Below, in pieces: positions 1-7,246 of a DNA stretch of 15,079 nt (within the stretch, counting starts at the first letter, position 1; each line of letters begins with the position of its first letter). The stretch covers positions 1 to 15,079 of the forward strand of contig CAZPAH010000073.1 of NCBI GenBank assembly GCA_964584495.1. Reading direction: 5' to 3'. Source of the stretch: CAZPAH01 sp964584495 (GTDB taxonomy: Bacteria > Krumholzibacteriota > Krumholzibacteriia > Krumholzibacteriales > Krumholzibacteriaceae). The notes beneath the pieces were generated by a model. The model was not told the DNA's origin. It saw only the letters and a program-made list of their open reading frames with translations, and ran no database searches. The translations under genes and the position numbers were made by a program.

Positions 1-1
1 G

Positions 2-799
2 TTGTTTCTCGATGATAAACCGTCGAGCGGTGCCGTCAACATGGCTACCGACGAATATCTCCTCGGCATCGCCGGGGGAAAAGGCGGAGCGCCTATACTC
101 CGCCTTTATTCTTTCGATCCTCCCGCCGTAACGATAGGGTATCACCAGGTTCCGGAGCTGGTTCTGGATCTGGATCTTTTACGGTGCGACCGGGTCGATC
201 TCGTAAGGAGGATAACCGGTGGCAGGGTCCTCCTCCACGAGGGCGAGCTGACCTACTGCGTTTCGGCGCCGCTCGGCGCGCACCCGTTCGATAAGGGGCT
301 TCAGGAAACCTTTATCGGCATATCGACGGCGATAGTCGACGCCCTTCGATCGCTCGGAATCGCCGCCTCGATCTCCGGAGGCAGGAGGATGACGGGGGGC
401 GGAAGGAGTACGGCGCCCTGCCTCGTATCGACAAGCAGGCACGAGATCACGGTGGGGGGAAGGAAGATAGTTGGCAGCGCTCAGCGCAGGACAAAGAACG
501 CCTTTCTGCAGCACGGCTCGATCCTTCTGCGCCCCGCTTCGGAAAGGATAGAGCGGTATCTGACAGGCAGGTGGAATAGGCTCGGCGATCATGTGACCTC
601 TATCGCCGGGGAAACGGGGGAGAATCCCGATCCGGAAAATGTGAAAAAGGCCCTCGCCTCATCCTTCAGGTCCGCCTTCAAAGCCGATTTCGTTTCTTTC
701 GAGATCGATGATTCTGGACAGGAGGAGATCCGCGGGAGGGCGGCGGCGAAGGCCGCCGAATTCTCACCGGCGACCGGCGGGATGGAGGTAGGGACGTGA
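2..799 (+). CDS. Lipoate-protein ligase / octanoyltransferase (LplA/LipM family), N-terminus probably cut by window edge
   Basis: Cytosolic enzyme that moves a lipoyl or octanoyl group onto the lysine of lipoyl domains (2-oxoacid dehydrogenases, glycine cleavage H protein). Family marks are plain: the opening SSGAVNMATDEYLL, the RRITGGR loop (residues 69-75), LHEGELTY (78-85) and GRKIVGSAQRR (153-163) with the conserved lysine K155, then LQHGSILL. A cysteine in APC (C140, bases 419-421) sits where LipM/LipL octanoyltransferases have their catalytic cysteine; E. coli-type LplA ligases lack it. I therefore lean towards LipM-like octanoyltransferase, but ligase activity is not excluded. The only start in view is TTG at base 2; relatives have a few more residues before this point, so the true start is probably just outside the window. 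The stop overlaps the dppB start by four bases (GTGA), so the gene is cotranscribed with the transporter. Confidence 0.87.
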   Translation: MFLDDKPSSGAVNMATDEYLLGIAGGKGGAPILRLYSFDPPAVTIGYHQVPELVLDLDLLRCDRVDLVRRITGGRVLLHEGELTYCVSAPLGAHPFDKGLQETFIGISTAIVDALRSLGIAASISGGRRMTGGGRSTAPCLVSTSRHEITVGGRKIVGSAQRRTKNAFLQHGSILLRPASERIERYLTGRWNRLGDHVTSIAGETGENPDPENVKKALASSFRSAFKADFVSFEIDDSGQEEIRGRAAAKAAEFSPATGGMEVGT

Positions 800-1779
800 G
801 AAGATTTTTATTGAGGCGTGCACTGCAATCGCTTCTTCTCGTTTGGATAGTCCTCACGATCACCTTTTTTCTGCTCCACATCGCTCCCGGCGATCCGATG
901 GCGCGATACGACGATCCCGACATTTCTCCCGAAACAGTCAAGTTGATAAGGGAAAAGCTGGGACTGGACAAACCCCTGGCGGAGCAATATTTCCTTTGGG
1001 CGACGAGCTTTCTGAGGGGCGATTTCGGGACGAGCCTCAGGTATAACAGGCCGGTCAGATCTCTGCTCGCCGAGGCGATACCGAACACCATCGGCCTGAC
1101 AGCGGCGGCGCTTTCGATATATATAATCCTTGGAGTCATCCTGGGGATCGTCTCGGCCGCCAGGCGGTACACCCTCTTTGACCGGCTCAGCACGATAGGT
1201 TCGCTCTTCATATACTCGATCCCCTCCTTCTGGCTGGCGCTGATGCTGATTCTGATCTTTTCGCTTAAGCTCGGCATCCTCCCGTCCTCCCACATGCATT
1301 CTCTCGATATGTCCGGCATGTCCGCCATGGCGCGGTTCTCGGACAGGTTGGCGCATTTGGTTCTGCCGGCCTTCGTGCTCGGAGTAGCCTCGGCCGCGGG
1401 GATGGCAAGGTACATGAGGGGGTCGATGCTGGATGTGTTGAGGGAGGACTATATCAGAACGGCGCGGGCGAAGGGGTTGCCGGAGAGCAGGGTGATACTG
1501 AAACACGCGTTCCGAAACGCGGCGATTCCCGTAATGACAATCGTGGGCCTCAGCATACCTTTTCTGCTCGGCGGAGCGGTAGTGACGGAGAAGATATTTT
1601 CGTGGCCGGGGATGGGCCGCCTGACCGTCGAGGCGATCTATGAGAGGGATTATCCCGTCGTCCTCGCCGTCAACTTCATCGTCGCCGTAATGGTGATCGC
1701 CGGAAACCTGATTGCCGACGTAGGGTACGCGGTCCTCGATCCGAGAATAACCTTCAACGGGGAGGAAGAGGGTCGGTGA
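796..1779 (+). CDS. dppB: Peptide ABC transporter permease, DppB/OppB type
   Basis: Inner-membrane permease forming half of the channel of a di/oligopeptide importer, paired with the DppC-like protein encoded next. The 327 residues follow the DppB/OppB layout: an N-terminal helix (about residues 9-30) ending in the family mark HIAPGDP, a periplasmic stretch (about 35-95), then a binding-protein-dependent permease domain with roughly five more membrane helices. The cytoplasmic EAA loop that docks on the ATPases is at about 217-240 (EDYIRTARAKG...HAFRNA). The end shows the usual GNLIADVGYAVLDPR. It starts on GTG inside the stop of the preceding transferase gene (GTGA overlap), which implies translational coupling. 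Substrate class (peptide, nickel or other solute) cannot be fixed from the permease alone. Confidence 0.93.
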   Translation: MRRFLLRRALQSLLLVWIVLTITFFLLHIAPGDPMARYDDPDISPETVKLIREKLGLDKPLAEQYFLWATSFLRGDFGTSLRYNRPVRSLLAEAIPNTIGLTAAALSIYIILGVILGIVSAARRYTLFDRLSTIGSLFIYSIPSFWLALMLILIFSLKLGILPSSHMHSLDMSGMSAMARFSDRLAHLVLPAFVLGVASAAGMARYMRGSMLDVLREDYIRTARAKGLPESRVILKHAFRNAAIPVMTIVGLSIPFLLGGAVVTEKIFSWPGMGRLTVEAIYERDYPVVLAVNFIVAVMVIAGNLIADVGYAVLDPRITFNGEEEGR

Positions 1780-1855
1780 GGCTCTCCCTATCGAATGGGT
1801 TCTCATTAATAAGCTCGTGGTGCGGTACCGCCGTGCCGGCGCGGGGGGAATGTGG

Positions 1856-2740
1856 ATGAACCGGCCGGGTATAAATAGGGACGCCCCCGCCGGCAGGAGC
1901 CTGTGGTCAGCCGGTTGGGCGAGGTTCAGGAAAAACCGGACGGGAATGACCGGAGCGGCGATCGTCACGTTATTCTATTTGGCTGCCATATTCGGACCGA
2001 TGGTTTCGACGCACGATCCGATTCAGTTCGGAGATCTGCCCGCGATGAGGTATGTCGGACCGTCGAGCGGCAACATCCTCGGCACCGACAAGTTCGGCAG
2101 GGATGTGTTCACACGGATACTTTACGGGGCGAGGGTATCGCTGGCGATCAGCCTTCTCGCCGTTATCATCTCGGTGCTGTTCGGCTCTCTAGTCGGAGCC
2201 GTCGCAGGATATTCGGGAGGCATAATCGATTCCATACTCATGAGGATCGTCGACGCCCTAATGGCGATACCGAGGCTGTTTCTGCTCCTCACCTGCATAG
2301 CGCTCTTTCCCAGGACCATATGGCTCGTGATAATCGTGCTCGGCGGGACCGGCTGGATGGCTTCCGCGAGGCTGGTGAGAGGCCAGATACTCGGGATCAG
2401 AAAGAAAGATTTCGTGAGGGCGGCCGAAGCGCTGGGAGCCGACGGCAAGAGGATTATTCTGAGGCATCTGGTCCCGAATACGATGACGGTGGTCATAGTG
2501 GCCGCGACGCTGCGCATTGGAGGCATTATCCTGACCGAGGCGGCTTTGAGCTTTCTCGGCTTGGGAGTGCCGCCGCCGACCCCAAGTTGGGGGCAGATGG
2601 TTTTCGAAGGGAGGGAGGTGCTCCTGAGCGCATGGTGGATTTCAACCTTTCCGGGGCTGGCCATTGTTGCTACAGTGATCGGGTATAACCTGCTGGGAGA
2701 CGGATTGAGGGACGCTTTCGATCCGGTACAGTTCACCTGA
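1856..2740 (+). CDS. dppC: Peptide ABC transporter permease, DppC/OppC type
   Basis: Second channel-forming permease of the importer. The family hallmark LGTDKFGRDVFTRILYGAR lies after the first membrane helix, followed by a run of helices, an EAA loop (DFVRAAEALGADGKRIILRH) and the typical ending GYNLLGDGLRDAFDP. I chose ATG at 1856 (294 residues) because it gives the usual short cytoplasmic N-terminus rich in Arg before the first helix, and a G-run (about 1842-1848) sits a suitable distance upstream. GTG at 1817 (307 residues) and ATG at 1850 are alternatives. The gap of 76 bases after dppB is the largest inside this otherwise compact operon; dppD follows without an obvious break. Confidence 0.92.
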   Translation: MNRPGINRDAPAGRSLWSAGWARFRKNRTGMTGAAIVTLFYLAAIFGPMVSTHDPIQFGDLPAMRYVGPSSGNILGTDKFGRDVFTRILYGARVSLAISLLAVIISVLFGSLVGAVAGYSGGIIDSILMRIVDALMAIPRLFLLLTCIALFPRTIWLVIIVLGGTGWMASARLVRGQILGIRKKDFVRAAEALGADGKRIILRHLVPNTMTVVIVAATLRIGGIILTEAALSFLGLGVPPPTPSWGQMVFEGREVLLSAWWISTFPGLAIVATVIGYNLLGDGLRDAFDPVQFT

Positions 2741-2755
2741 TTGCGGGGTGAAGGA

Positions 2756-3733
2756 ATGAAGGATCTTCTGAGGGTCGAAAATTTGAAAACGGTTTTCCGG
2801 ACCGAGTCGGGCGAGGCGAGGGCGGTCGACGGGGTCAGCTTCTGCGTCGGGGCCGGAGAAACCGTAGGGCTTGTCGGGGAGTCGGGCTGCGGAAAGAGCG
2901 TAACGGCTCTCTCGATAATGCGGCTCGTGCAGGACCCCCCGGGAAAGATCACCGGCGGAAGTGTTTTCTTCGAGGGAAAGGATCTTCTAACCCTTCCGGA
3001 GAAGGAAATGCGCAGGGTCAGGGGTAACGATATATCGATAATCTTCCAGGAACCGATGACGAGCCTTAATCCCGTGTTTACCTGCGGTGAGCAGATCCGT
3101 GAGGCGATCGCCCTTCACCAGCACCTGGGGCGAAAGCGTTCCAGGGAAAAGACGGTCGAGATGCTGCGGCTCGTCAAGATTCCCGATCCGGAAAAGAGAT
3201 ATGGCAGCTACCCTCACCAGATGAGCGGGGGGATGCGCCAGAGGGTGATGATAGCGATGGCCCTGAGCTGCCAGCCGAAACTTCTCATCGCCGATGAGCC
3301 GAGTACGGCACTCGATGTTTCCGTGCAGGCTCAGATAATCGAGCTGCTCCAAGAGTTGAAGGAGAAAATGGGGATGTCCCTTCTTCTGATAACGCATGAT
3401 CTGGCGGTGGTCGCCCAGATGGCGGGCAGGGTGGTAGTCATGTATGCCGGTGTGATAGTGGAAGAGTCTCCGGTCGACGAGCTTTTCTCGAGTCCCGGCC
3501 ACCCCTACACTAAGGGGCTGATCGCCTCCATTCCCAGGCTGCATGCCGGTGTCGCCAGGTTGCCGATGATCGATGGGCAGGTTCCCGATCCGGCTCGGCT
3601 TCCGGCGGGATGCCGTTTCAGCGACAGGTGCCCGGTGCGTTTTGATAGATGTTTCGGGGAGGAGCCTCCCCTCTTCAAGACCGGCAGAGGCAGGTTGTCC
3701 AGATGCTGGCTTACGGAAGGGGAGACAGGGTGA
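2756..3733 (+). CDS. dppD: Peptide ABC transporter ATP-binding protein, DppD/OppD type
   Basis: First of two ATPases that power the importer at the cytoplasmic face. All nucleotide-binding motifs are present: Walker A GESGCGKS (41-48), Q-loop Q98 in IFQEPMTSLNP, signature MSGGMRQR (156-163), Walker B LLIADEP with D180/E181, D-loop STALD, and switch histidine H214. The C-terminal oligopeptide-transporter extension (about 230-325) has four cysteines, C286, C292, C299 and C317, at the spacing seen again in the partner ATPase. Start chosen at ATG 2756 (325 residues), which gives the normal MKDLLRVENLKT opening; TTG at 2741 would add five residues. GGGGTG (2744-2749) can serve as ribosome-binding site. 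The stop overlaps the dppF start as GTGA. Confidence 0.94.
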   Translation: MKDLLRVENLKTVFRTESGEARAVDGVSFCVGAGETVGLVGESGCGKSVTALSIMRLVQDPPGKITGGSVFFEGKDLLTLPEKEMRRVRGNDISIIFQEPMTSLNPVFTCGEQIREAIALHQHLGRKRSREKTVEMLRLVKIPDPEKRYGSYPHQMSGGMRQRVMIAMALSCQPKLLIADEPSTALDVSVQAQIIELLQELKEKMGMSLLLITHDLAVVAQMAGRVVVMYAGVIVEESPVDELFSSPGHPYTKGLIASIPRLHAGVARLPMIDGQVPDPARLPAGCRFSDRCPVRFDRCFGEEPPLFKTGRGRLSRCWLTEGETG

Positions 3734-4692
3734 AGATACTGCAGGCCGAAGGTATAAGGAAGTATTTCCACGCTTCCATTTCGTTGTTCAGCCGCGGCCG
3801 GAGTGTGATCAAAGCGGTCGATGGAGTCGATCTGGAGCTGGAACGCGGCTCTACCCGCGGTCTCGTCGGAGAGTCGGGATGCGGGAAGAGTACGCTCGCA
3901 AGGGTCCTCCTGAGGCTCGAGGAGCCCACGAGCGGAAAGATCGTCCTCGACGGCATGGATTTCCTGGCCCTCAAGGGAAAAGATCTCAGGAAGGCGAGGC
4001 GGAGGATACAGATGGTTTTCCAGGACCCCTATTCCTCCCTCAATCCGCGCCTGAGCGTTGGATCGACTATCGCCGAAGGGATCAGGATCCACAAGCTTGC
4101 GAAGGGGCGGGAGGTGCGCGAAAGGGTGCATTTCCTCCTGGACAGGGTAGGGCTGCCGGCATCGGCCGCGGCCAAATACCCGCATGAATTTTCCGGCGGT
4201 CAGCGCCAGAGAATCGGCATAGCCCGGGCTCTGGCCGTAGAACCGGATATAATCGTGGCGGACGAGCCCGTTTCATCCCTTGACGTTTCGGTTCAGGCGC
4301 AGATAATCAACCTATTCGACGATCTGCAGGACGACCTGGGACTGACCTACCTTTTCGTGGCGCACGATCTGGGCGTCGTGGAGCATGTCAGCGAAACGGT
4401 ATCGGTAATGTACCTCGGAAAGATAGTCGAGACGGCTTCTTCGGCCGATCTTTTCACCGATCCCCTCCATCCGTATACGCAGGGTCTTCTAGCATCTATA
4501 CCCCTTCCCGATCCCCACGCCGGCGGGATCAGGGCCGCCATAAGGGGGGATGTGCCCAGTCCGGTGGATATCCCATCGGGATGCGCATTCCACACGAGGT
4601 GCCCCGATTCCATGAAACGATGCGAGGAAGAGGAACCGGTCCTGATGGAAGTCGGCTCGGGGCGCTCGGTCAGTTGCTGGCTTCATGCCTGA
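3730..4692 (+). CDS. dppF: Peptide ABC transporter ATP-binding protein, DppF/OppF type
   Basis: Second ATPase of the importer, expected to pair with the DppD-like protein. Motifs in the 320 residues: Walker A GESGCGKS (47-54), Q-loop Q98 in VFQDPYSSLNPR, signature FSGGQRQR (154-161), Walker B IIVADEP with D178/E179, D-loop SSLD, switch histidine H212. The C-terminal extension carries C285, C291, C298 and C316. An ATG at 3649 lies in frame, but GTG at 3730 is the better start: it gives the family opening VKILQAEGIRKYF, has AGGGGAG (about 3717-3723) upstream, and makes a four-base GTGA overlap with dppD. The longer version would have to overlap dppD by 85 bases. Last gene of the transporter block; no convincing terminator follows. 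Confidence 0.94.
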   Translation: MKILQAEGIRKYFHASISLFSRGRSVIKAVDGVDLELERGSTRGLVGESGCGKSTLARVLLRLEEPTSGKIVLDGMDFLALKGKDLRKARRRIQMVFQDPYSSLNPRLSVGSTIAEGIRIHKLAKGREVRERVHFLLDRVGLPASAAAKYPHEFSGGQRQRIGIARALAVEPDIIVADEPVSSLDVSVQAQIINLFDDLQDDLGLTYLFVAHDLGVVEHVSETVSVMYLGKIVETASSADLFTDPLHPYTQGLLASIPLPDPHAGGIRAAIRGDVPSPVDIPSGCAFHTRCPDSMKRCEEEEPVLMEVGSGRSVSCWLHA

Positions 4693-4904
4693 AACGGCCC
4701 TTCTTTGCCGCAGCGGCCCGAACCGAAACCGGACGATCCGTTGCATATTGGTAATTGACCATGGAACCCGTTATGGAAAAATATTATAGTCTCAAGAACC
4801 TTTGGCTTTTGACGAAATACGATTTATAGTAATATTCCCGCTCGATCGAGAGTTGCGTGGTATCGAACCGTTTTAATGGGAAATGCCGATACAGGGGGCG
4901 CTGG
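4693..4904. other. Intergenic gap between transporter and ATPase operons
   Basis: This 212-base stretch has no convincing gene. It begins GC-rich, with a small GCCGCAGCGGC hairpin lacking a T tract, so I do not call a terminator. It becomes AT-rich from about 4741 to 4838, as expected for a promoter region, and contains a perfect 10-base palindrome CTCGATCGAG at 4841-4850. The ATPase operon may have its own promoter here, with some read-through from dpp. Confidence 0.5.
4809..4835 (+). promoter_or_regulatory. Possible sigma70-type promoter for the ATPase operon
   Basis: TTGACG (4809-4814) and TAATAT (4830-4835) are separated by 15 bases, shorter than the ideal 17. They lie in an AT-rich patch about 70 bases upstream of the first ATPase gene. 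A second possibility is TTGACC at 4755-4760 with TATTAT at 4782-4787, but its 21-base spacer is too long. Weak call from sequence alone. Confidence 0.35.
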
Positions 4905-5222
4905 ATGATTGAAAAATACATTGAAGATATTCGCGCAGGCGAGAAGGATGCGGGAGAACGCTTGGCCGAGGCCGCCAAGTCGGCGGAAGGCCTGATCGAT
5001 AAGGCCCGTAAGGATGGCGAAAAGCTCCTCGAGGAGACGAAGATCGACGGCGCCGAGCTGAAAAAAGAATTGATCGCCAAGGCGCACCGCAACGCCGAGG
5101 AGAAGATAAAGAAAATCCGGGAAGAGAATGCCAAGGCTCTCGCCGCCTGCGGCGAAGCCGCAAAAAGCCGCAGGAACGAGACGGTCGGTATTATCATCGA
5201 AACGTTCCGGAAGGGGCTGTGA
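4905..5222 (+). CDS. atpH: A/V-type ATPase peripheral stalk subunit H (G-like)
   Basis: Small peripheral-stalk subunit that pairs with subunit E to hold the catalytic head still while the rotor turns. The 105 residues are almost wholly charged and helical (KSAEGLIDKARKDGEKLLEET, AHRNAEEKIKKIREENAKAL), with the alanine/glutamate/lysine heptad character of a long coiled coil and no membrane segment. Assignment rests on this composition plus position as first gene of an operon ordered H-I-K-E-C-F-A-B-D. ATG 4905 was chosen over an upstream in-frame GTG at 4857 because AGGGGG (4892-4897) precedes it with good spacing, and because MIEKYIEDIRAGE begins directly with the coiled coil. Gene letters here follow A/V-type usage, not F-type. 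Confidence 0.8.
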   Translation: MIEKYIEDIRAGEKDAGERLAEAAKSAEGLIDKARKDGEKLLEETKIDGAELKKELIAKAHRNAEEKIKKIREENAKALAACGEAAKSRRNETVGIIIETFRKGL

Positions 5223-5248
5223 TTCCCGCATTGAGTTGAACCACACTG

Positions 5249-5254
5249 AAGGAG
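5249..5254 (+). promoter_or_regulatory. Ribosome-binding site for the subunit I gene (GTG start)
   Basis: AAGGAG six bases before GTG 5261. This near-ideal site decides the start of the subunit I gene on a non-ATG codon. Confidence 0.75.
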
Positions 5255-5260
5255 TACCGC

Positions 5261-7219
5261 GTGGCTGTAAGCCGGATGCTCAAGTTGCAGCTTTTAGCGC
5301 ATTCCTCCATAAAGGGGGAATTGAAGCGTTTTCTGCGTGAAGCCGGAGTGGTGGAGATAACGAGCAGGCAGGTTGCCGACGAAGAGGATGTCTCCAGGAT
5401 TCGGGATATGGAGCTTCTGCTGGAGCAGGCTTTATCATCGATAGAGTTTCTCGATGAGTTCTCCGACAAACCCTCTTTCTTCGAAAACCTGGGTAAAGTT
5501 CCCCTTACAGTCACTAGGGAAGAGATCGACGCCATATCGCGCGAGATCGATGTCGGGGAGATTTGGAGCAGATGCGATCGGCTCCGCGGCAGGATAAGGG
5601 CTTCGGCCGACAGGATCGAGAAGAATAGGGAGCTGATATCCTCCCTCGAGCCGTGGAGGTCGATCGATATGCCCCTCGAGGCCATGACGACGGAGAAATT
5701 TACCGCGCAGCTCTGGATTCTGCCCGAGAAAGGCCTGGAGACTCTTGTTGAGACCTCCGCCGCCGATTTCCCGCTGAGCGAATTCGTCGAATGTAACAGG
5801 GAAGGCGGCAGGATATTCATGGCGGTGATAGTCCCCATCGAAGGGACTCAAGGGATCGCCGAACTTCTCAAGGAGGGGGGCGGTTTCAGGCCCGCCTTCG
5901 AGAGGCTGGAAGGAACGCCGTCGCAGATAATAGCCGCCCGGACGGAGGAGACGGCCGGATGCGAAAAGGATATCGAGGAGGCCGGCGCAGAGGCTCGGGA
6001 GCTTGTTTCGGAGGGAGACAGGCTTCGAATACTATCCGATCACTACCGCGAGCAGGTCGCTCTGGAGACGGTCGAGCAGAATTTCGACAGGACGGAGAGC
6101 AGCTTTGTAATGGAAGGGTGGGTCCGGGCGCTCGACGCCAAAAAGCTGAAGAAGAAGCTGGAAAAGAAGTTCGATGAGATAGAGATACTTTTCAGAGAGC
6201 CGGAGGAAGGGGAAGACGTTCCGATCTCTCTCGACAACTCTAGAATCGCAAAGCCGTACGAGTTCGTGACCACGCTTTACGGAAGGCCCGTTTACGGCGA
6301 GGTCGATCCGACCCCTCTGCTGGCCCCCTTCTTCGTGCTCTTCTTCGCTATGTGCCTTACGGATGCGGGATATGGATTCAGTCTCGCAGCTATAAGCGGT
6401 TTCATCCTGATCAAGTTCAAGCCGAAAGGCGGCGCTTCTCTCCTGATGCGGGTACTTTTCATGGGCGGGCTTGCGACGGCGGTAGTGGGACTGGTTGCAG
6501 GGGGGATCTTCGGGGTACAGGCGGGGTCGCTGCCTCCTTTCCTGCAGGAATTCGTGCTGATCGATCCCCTGAAGGAGCCTATGAAGATGCTGAACATCTC
6601 TTTTCTCATGGGGATCGTTCACATGATCTTCGGCATGGGAGTGAAGATGACGGCCAATATCCGGGCCGGTCTTGTGGCCGATGCCGTTTTCGACAATCTG
6701 TTCTGGATGGTTTTTTTAATACTGCTCGCGCCCCTGGGGTATGCGGGAATCCTGGGTGGCAGGGTGGACGGGTCCGTCATTCGTTTCTGCACGTACGGAG
6801 CCATCGTTTTGGCCGGCGCAATATTCCTCACCGGAGGGAGAAATCAGAAATCGATCCTGAAGAAGGGATTGACCGGGCTTGTCAGGTTCTACGATGTTGT
6901 GGGATATTTCGGCGACGTTCTCTCGTACGCCAGGCTTCTTGCCCTCGGCCTGGCCACGAGCGCAATAGCGATCGCGGTCAACGATATCGCGGCTATGGTC
7001 AAGGGCATGCCTTATTACACGGGATACCTGGCGATGGCCCTTATTCTGGTGGGGGGGCATGCATTCAACCTCGCGGTTAACACGCTGGGGGCATTCGTGC
7101 ACTCGGGAAGGCTTCAGTATCTCGAGTTCTTCTCGAAATTCTTCACGGGTGGGGGAAAAGAGTTCAGGCCTTTCAAGAATGAAAGACGTTACTCCATGAT
7201 AGAGGAAACTGATGATTGA
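5261..7219 (+). CDS. atpI: A/V-type ATPase membrane subunit I (a-subunit homologue)
   Basis: Membrane stator that provides the ion half-channels next to the K ring, homologous to eukaryotic subunit a. The 652 residues have the two expected halves: a soluble, coiled-coil-rich arm (about 1-330) that anchors the peripheral stalks, and a membrane domain (about 345-640) with about eight helices. The two functional arginines are visible: R558 in DVLSYARLLALGLA and R617 in FVHSGRLQYLEFF. Their 59-residue separation matches the pair at R563/R622 in the Thermus protein as I recall it. The PTPLLAPFFVLFFAMCLTDAGYG motif at the first helices is typical. It starts on GTG 5261, confirmed by AAGGAG six bases upstream, and is followed 27 bases later by the K gene, its direct partner. 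Confidence 0.95.
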   Translation: MAVSRMLKLQLLAHSSIKGELKRFLREAGVVEITSRQVADEEDVSRIRDMELLLEQALSSIEFLDEFSDKPSFFENLGKVPLTVTREEIDAISREIDVGEIWSRCDRLRGRIRASADRIEKNRELISSLEPWRSIDMPLEAMTTEKFTAQLWILPEKGLETLVETSAADFPLSEFVECNREGGRIFMAVIVPIEGTQGIAELLKEGGGFRPAFERLEGTPSQIIAARTEETAGCEKDIEEAGAEARELVSEGDRLRILSDHYREQVALETVEQNFDRTESSFVMEGWVRALDAKKLKKKLEKKFDEIEILFREPEEGEDVPISLDNSRIAKPYEFVTTLYGRPVYGEVDPTPLLAPFFVLFFAMCLTDAGYGFSLAAISGFILIKFKPKGGASLLMRVLFMGGLATAVVGLVAGGIFGVQAGSLPPFLQEFVLIDPLKEPMKMLNISFLMGIVHMIFGMGVKMTANIRAGLVADAVFDNLFWMVFLILLAPLGYAGILGGRVDGSVIRFCTYGAIVLAGAIFLTGGRNQKSILKKGLTGLVRFYDVVGYFGDVLSYARLLALGLATSAIAIAVNDIAAMVKGMPYYTGYLAMALILVGGHAFNLAVNTLGAFVHSGRLQYLEFFSKFFTGGGKEFRPFKNERRYSMIEETDD

Positions 7220-7234
7220 CGAAAAGTTTCAAGG

Positions 7235-7240
7235 AAGGAG
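7235..7240 (+). promoter_or_regulatory. Strong ribosome-binding site for the subunit K gene
   Basis: AAGGAG six bases before ATG 7247, within the purine run AAGGAAGGAGAAGAG. It is among the best sites in the operon, fitting the need for many K copies per complex. Confidence 0.7.
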
Positions 7241-7246
7241 AAGAGT

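Noticed and set aside
1822..1831. Perfect palindrome GCGGTACCGC in the dppB-dppC gap
   Set aside because: It is a lone 10-base palindrome in GC-rich DNA, without a longer stem or T-run, and may lie inside dppC if GTG 1817 is used. Too weak to call a regulatory site or attenuator.
808..1968. A 386-codon open frame on the minus strand opposite dppB
   Set aside because: Antisense shadow of a certain permease gene. It shows no family motif, no membrane or signal segment, and an unnatural composition.
3649..3729. Upstream ATG start for dppF
   Set aside because: It would overlap dppD by 85 bases and add 27 residues without family similarity; GTG 3730 gives the normal N-terminus and a standard four-base overlap.
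4693..4740. Possible terminator after dppF (GCCGCAGCGGC hairpin)
   Set aside because: The stem is only four base pairs with a three-base loop and no T-run follows.
6352..7080. A 242-codon + strand frame inside the subunit I gene
   Set aside because: It is an alternative frame of the membrane domain of atpI, has no recognisable motifs, and lacks its own plausible ribosome-binding context.
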